Assembly: GCA_945868845.1 (NCBI GenBank)
Contig: CAMBMS010000007.1
Span: forward strand, 1-64,000
Length of the DNA: 64,000 bases
Direction: 5' to 3'
Origin: Asaia bogorensis
GTDB lineage: Bacteria > Pseudomonadota > Alphaproteobacteria > Acetobacterales > Acetobacteraceae
Under the pieces are notes generated by a model, which saw only the letters and a program-made list of their open reading frames with translations, was not told the DNA's origin and did no database searches. The position numbers and the translations under genes were made by a program. Below, piece by piece: positions 61,377 through 64,000 of this stretch (position 1 is its first letter; each line of letters opens with the position of its first letter).

Positions 61377-63212
61377 ATGAAAAGAGCACCCCAAGACATG
61401 CCGCCGCGCGTTGAGCCTGCGACCCTGGCTGGTATCGCCGCCGCCGAGAGCGCCGCCCTGGTCGCGCTGCGCCATCGGCCACTGGGCTTCCTGTTCCGAT
61501 ACGTCCGCCGCCATCCGCTGGGCCACACGGTGATTCTGCTCAGTGTGATCGCCGCCGTGATCTGCTCGGTTTTCACCCAGTACGGCGTAAAAAATCTGGT
61601 GGATTCCGTGTCCGGGCGTGACGTCTGGGGCGGTACCTGGGGCGCCTTCGCGCTCCTCTGCCTGCTTATCGCGGCAGACGTTTTGTTGTGGCGGCTGGCC
61701 GGCTTCGTGCTGGCGCCCACTTTCACCGCCGTCACCACCGGTGTGCGCGCCGATTTATTCGCCCATCTGGCGGGCCATGCCCCCAGCTACTTCGCCGAAC
61801 ACCTGCCCGGCGCCCTGGCCAGCCGCATCAGCGCGGCGGCAAATGCGGTGTTCACCTTGGAGAGCGCCAGCATCTGGAATGTGATTCCACCGGTGGTCGC
61901 CGTCACCTCTGCGATACTCCTGATTAGCTCGGTCAATCCAACCATGGCCTTGGCACTGGTTGGCCTGGCCGGTAGCATCATCGCCCTAGTGTTCTATATC
62001 GCCCGTAATGGCGCCCCCTTGCATCGCCGCTTCGCCAACGGCGCGGCGGCGGTGGATGGGGAACTGGTGGACGTGATCGGCAATTTTTCTGCCGTGCGCG
62101 CCTTTGGCGGCATCCAGCGCGAACGCCAACGCATGGAAGGCACCGTGGGCCGCGAAACTCGCGCGCGCCGGCGCAGCATTTATTACCTGGAATGGCTCCG
62201 CCTGCTGCACGCCGTGCTCACCACCTTGCTGACGGCGGGGCTTGTCGCCTGGGGCATTGCGATGTGGGAACGCGGCGAGGCCACGCCGGGGGACCTGGTG
62301 CTGATTGTCTCCCTTGGCTTCACCATCCTGCACAGCTCTCGCGATCTCGCTGTCTCACTAGTAGACATGATCCAGTATCTCGCGCGGCTGGAGGAGGCCC
62401 TCGCCGTGCTTCTGAGCGCCCATGAATTGCCGGACAGCCCCACGGCGCACGCTCTGCGCCTCGGCCCCGGGGAGGTCCGGTTCGAAAATGTACGCTTCGC
62501 CTATCCCGGCAGGAGTGAGATTCTGCCTGGTCTCGATCTCATCATCCCGGCCGGACAGCGCATCGGGCTGGTTGGCGCATCCGGGGCTGGAAAATCAACA
62601 CTACTGACCCTGCTGCAACGCTTCTACGTTCCGCTATCGGGCCGTGTGCTGATCGATGGGCAGGATATTTCCGAGCTCACGCAAGCCAGCCTGCGCGACG
62701 CCCTGGCAATTGTCCCGCAGGATGTCTCGATGTTCAATCGATCCCTGCTGGTCAATCTCCGCTACGCCCGGCCCAACGCCAGCACGGCCGATGTCATCCG
62801 CGCCGCCGACATGGCCCGGTGCCGGGATTTCATCGAGGCCCTGCCCCACGGCTTCGCCACCATGGTCGGCGATCGCGGTACCAGCCTGTCCGGCGGCCAG
62901 CGCCAGCGTCTTGCTATCGCGCGCGCCGCACTGAAAGATTCCCCCATTTTGCTGCTCGATGAAGCCACCTCCGCGCTCGACAGCGAATCCGAGCGCGCAG
63001 TGCAGGACGCGCTGGAAACGCTGATGGCCGGGCGCACGGTGATCGCCATCGCGCATCGTCTGTCCACATTGCAGCGCTTCGACCGCATCGTGGTCATGGA
63101 TCGCGGCTGCATCGTCGACGATGGCACTCCCGCGGCCCTCGCCACCCGGCCAGGCCCGTATTGGGATCTGCTATCGAAACAGTCACTGGCCAGCGCAAGG
63201 GCCCCAGCCTAG
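61377..63212 (+). CDS. ABC exporter, fused permease-ATPase
   Basis: This 611-residue half-transporter has about six helices in the first 340 residues (including TVILLSVIAAVICSVFTQYG and VVAVTSAILLISS). The nucleotide-binding domain has Walker A GASGAGKST at about residue 400, Q-loop IVPQDVSMF, signature LSGGQRQR, Walker B ILLLDEATSALD and the H-loop AIAHRLS. It works as a homodimer or with another half to export lipids, peptides or saccharides. It lies 28 bp upstream of otsA on the same strand. Confidence 0.92.
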   Translation: MKRAPQDMPPRVEPATLAGIAAAESAALVALRHRPLGFLFRYVRRHPLGHTVILLSVIAAVICSVFTQYGVKNLVDSVSGRDVWGGTWGAFALLCLLIAADVLLWRLAGFVLAPTFTAVTTGVRADLFAHLAGHAPSYFAEHLPGALASRISAAANAVFTLESASIWNVIPPVVAVTSAILLISSVNPTMALALVGLAGSIIALVFYIARNGAPLHRRFANGAAAVDGELVDVIGNFSAVRAFGGIQRERQRMEGTVGRETRARRRSIYYLEWLRLLHAVLTTLLTAGLVAWGIAMWERGEATPGDLVLIVSLGFTILHSSRDLAVSLVDMIQYLARLEEALAVLLSAHELPDSPTAHALRLGPGEVRFENVRFAYPGRSEILPGLDLIIPAGQRIGLVGASGAGKSTLLTLLQRFYVPLSGRVLIDGQDISELTQASLRDALAIVPQDVSMFNRSLLVNLRYARPNASTADVIRAADMARCRDFIEALPHGFATMVGDRGTSLSGGQRQRLAIARAALKDSPILLLDEATSALDSESERAVQDALETLMAGRTVIAIAHRLSTLQRFDRIVVMDRGCIVDDGTPAALATRPGPYWDLLSKQSLASARAPA

Positions 63213-63240
63213 GCTCGCCGCAAAGAACGGGAGAAAAACG

Positions 63241-64000
63241 TGCCGCGCCTGGTGGTGGTATCCAACCGCGTCGCGCCCATCACGGAAGGTCAGCCGACCT
63301 CCGGCGGCCTTGCCGCCGGCGTGATGGATGCGTTGAAACAAAGCGGCGGTATCTGGTTCGGCTGGAGCGGGGAAATCACCCAGGATGCCGTCGCCTGCGA
63401 TCCCACCGCACAAAGCCTCGGTTCGGTCGAGCTGCACACGATCGATCTGACACAGCGCGATTACAACGAATACTATCGGGGCTTCTCCAACGACGCGCTG
63501 TGGCCCGTGCTGCATTACCGGCCCAACCTCGCGCGCCTCAGCTGGGGCGCCTTTGCCGGCTATCGCCGCGTCAACACGCTGTTCGCCCGATCGGTTGCGA
63601 AACTGCTGCAACAAAACGATCTAATCTGGGCGCATGATTACCATCTATTTCCCCTCGCCGAGGCCCTGCGGGCGGAGGGCGTGAACAATCGCATCGGCCT
63701 GTTTCTACACACCCCCTTCCCCGCCCCGCAGATCTACATGACAATCCCATCCCACGCGGAGATCGCGGCGGCGCTGTGCCATTATGATTTGCTGGGGTTC
63801 CAGACCGAGACCGACCGTCTCGCCTTCGAGGACTATATTGTCCGCTCCGCCAATGGCAGCGCCGCGCAAGGCATCATCTCCGCCTTTGGGCGTACGGTTA
63901 AGACCGGTGTCTATCCCATCGGCGTTCATGTTGATGAGGTACGCGCCCAAGCCACCGATCCCACCAACCAGCGAGCGGCGGCGCAATTACGTGCCTCCGT
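63241..64000 (+). CDS. otsA: Trehalose-6-phosphate synthase (partial, runs off window)
   Basis: GTG 63241 after gggagaaa begins PRLVVVSNRVAPITEGQPTS and then GGLAAGVMDAL, the GT20 start with the glucose-6-phosphate-binding Gly-Gly-Leu. Then come GIWFGWSGE, NEYYRGFSNDALWPVLHY, WAHDYHLFPLAEALR and GLFLHTPFPAPQIY. The reading frame is open to base 64000, about 253 codons; the UDP-glucose-binding C-terminal half lies beyond the window. It makes trehalose 6-phosphate for osmoprotection. The partner phosphatase otsB is not seen here. Confidence 0.93.

Overview
The window is GC-rich chromosomal DNA from an alphaproteobacterium, most likely of the Rhodospirillales/Acetobacteraceae type. This is an inference from gene order (mltB-rlpA-dacC-tmk-holB-metG, and ubiK-ybjN-proC) and from the wealth of CaiB-type CoA-transferases, Bug-type binding proteins and M20 hydrolases. 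Genes are dense on both strands. No phage, CRISPR array or intact transposon is visible. One tRNA (Glu, CTC) lies at 3681-3753.

The left end (1-2000) is a scar. It holds a frameshifted amidohydrolase tail, an IS66 transposase scrap and an internally deleted IS3-family element with both inverted repeats. Next comes a visibly AT-richer patch with two tandem 77-78-residue membrane proteins that align to each other without gaps. They are separated by a 13-bp-stem hairpin and preceded by a 16-bp palindrome. This pair is the best candidate here for an undescribed system. 2-9 kb carries an MBL-fold hydrolase, the tRNA, and a tight four-gene minus-strand operon: TauD-like dioxygenase, MFS, TTC38-like repeat protein, MFS.

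9-17 kb has a GT-C-type membrane protein, an acyl-CoA-dehydrogenase-fold flavoenzyme, an orphan peptide-type ABC binding protein, and an iron(III) binding-protein/permease pair. A perfect 21-bp palindrome of Fur-box form sits just upstream of the iron pair, and no ATPase gene is adjacent. 17-29 kb is catabolic: a D-2-hydroxyacid dehydrogenase, an N-carbamoyl-amino-acid hydrolase operon with TauE and DMT transporters, a D-lactate-dehydrogenase-like flavoprotein, 3-oxoacid CoA-transferase subunits A and B, a decayed acyl-CoA dehydrogenase, an alpha/beta hydrolase, a racemase-fold protein lacking both catalytic cysteines, and a cupin.

29-39 kb is mostly housekeeping: UbiK, YbjN, ProC, a TetR/COQ9-like protein, an EnvZ/OmpR-like two-component pair, an AMACR-like CoA-transferase, a metallophosphatase, a class III aminotransferase and a tandem CDGSH protein. 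39-46 kb holds TerC, an M20 amidohydrolase, an SDR, a CaiB transferase, a divergent acyl-CoA dehydrogenase and an MmgE/PrpD protein. 46-52.5 kb is the cell-wall/replication/translation run mltB-rlpA-dacC-tmk-holB-metG, followed by debris where tatD might be expected. 53-59 kb groups a Bug-type binding protein, a periplasmic molybdenum sulfite dehydrogenase with a small cytochrome c, an FMO fused to an NTF2-like domain, and an amidohydrolase. Together these suggest organosulfur oxidation. The right end has an enoyl-CoA hydratase, a family-4 glycosyltransferase, an ABC exporter and the 5' part of otsA, which runs off the window.

All functional calls rest on reading translations and motifs; no database search was run.
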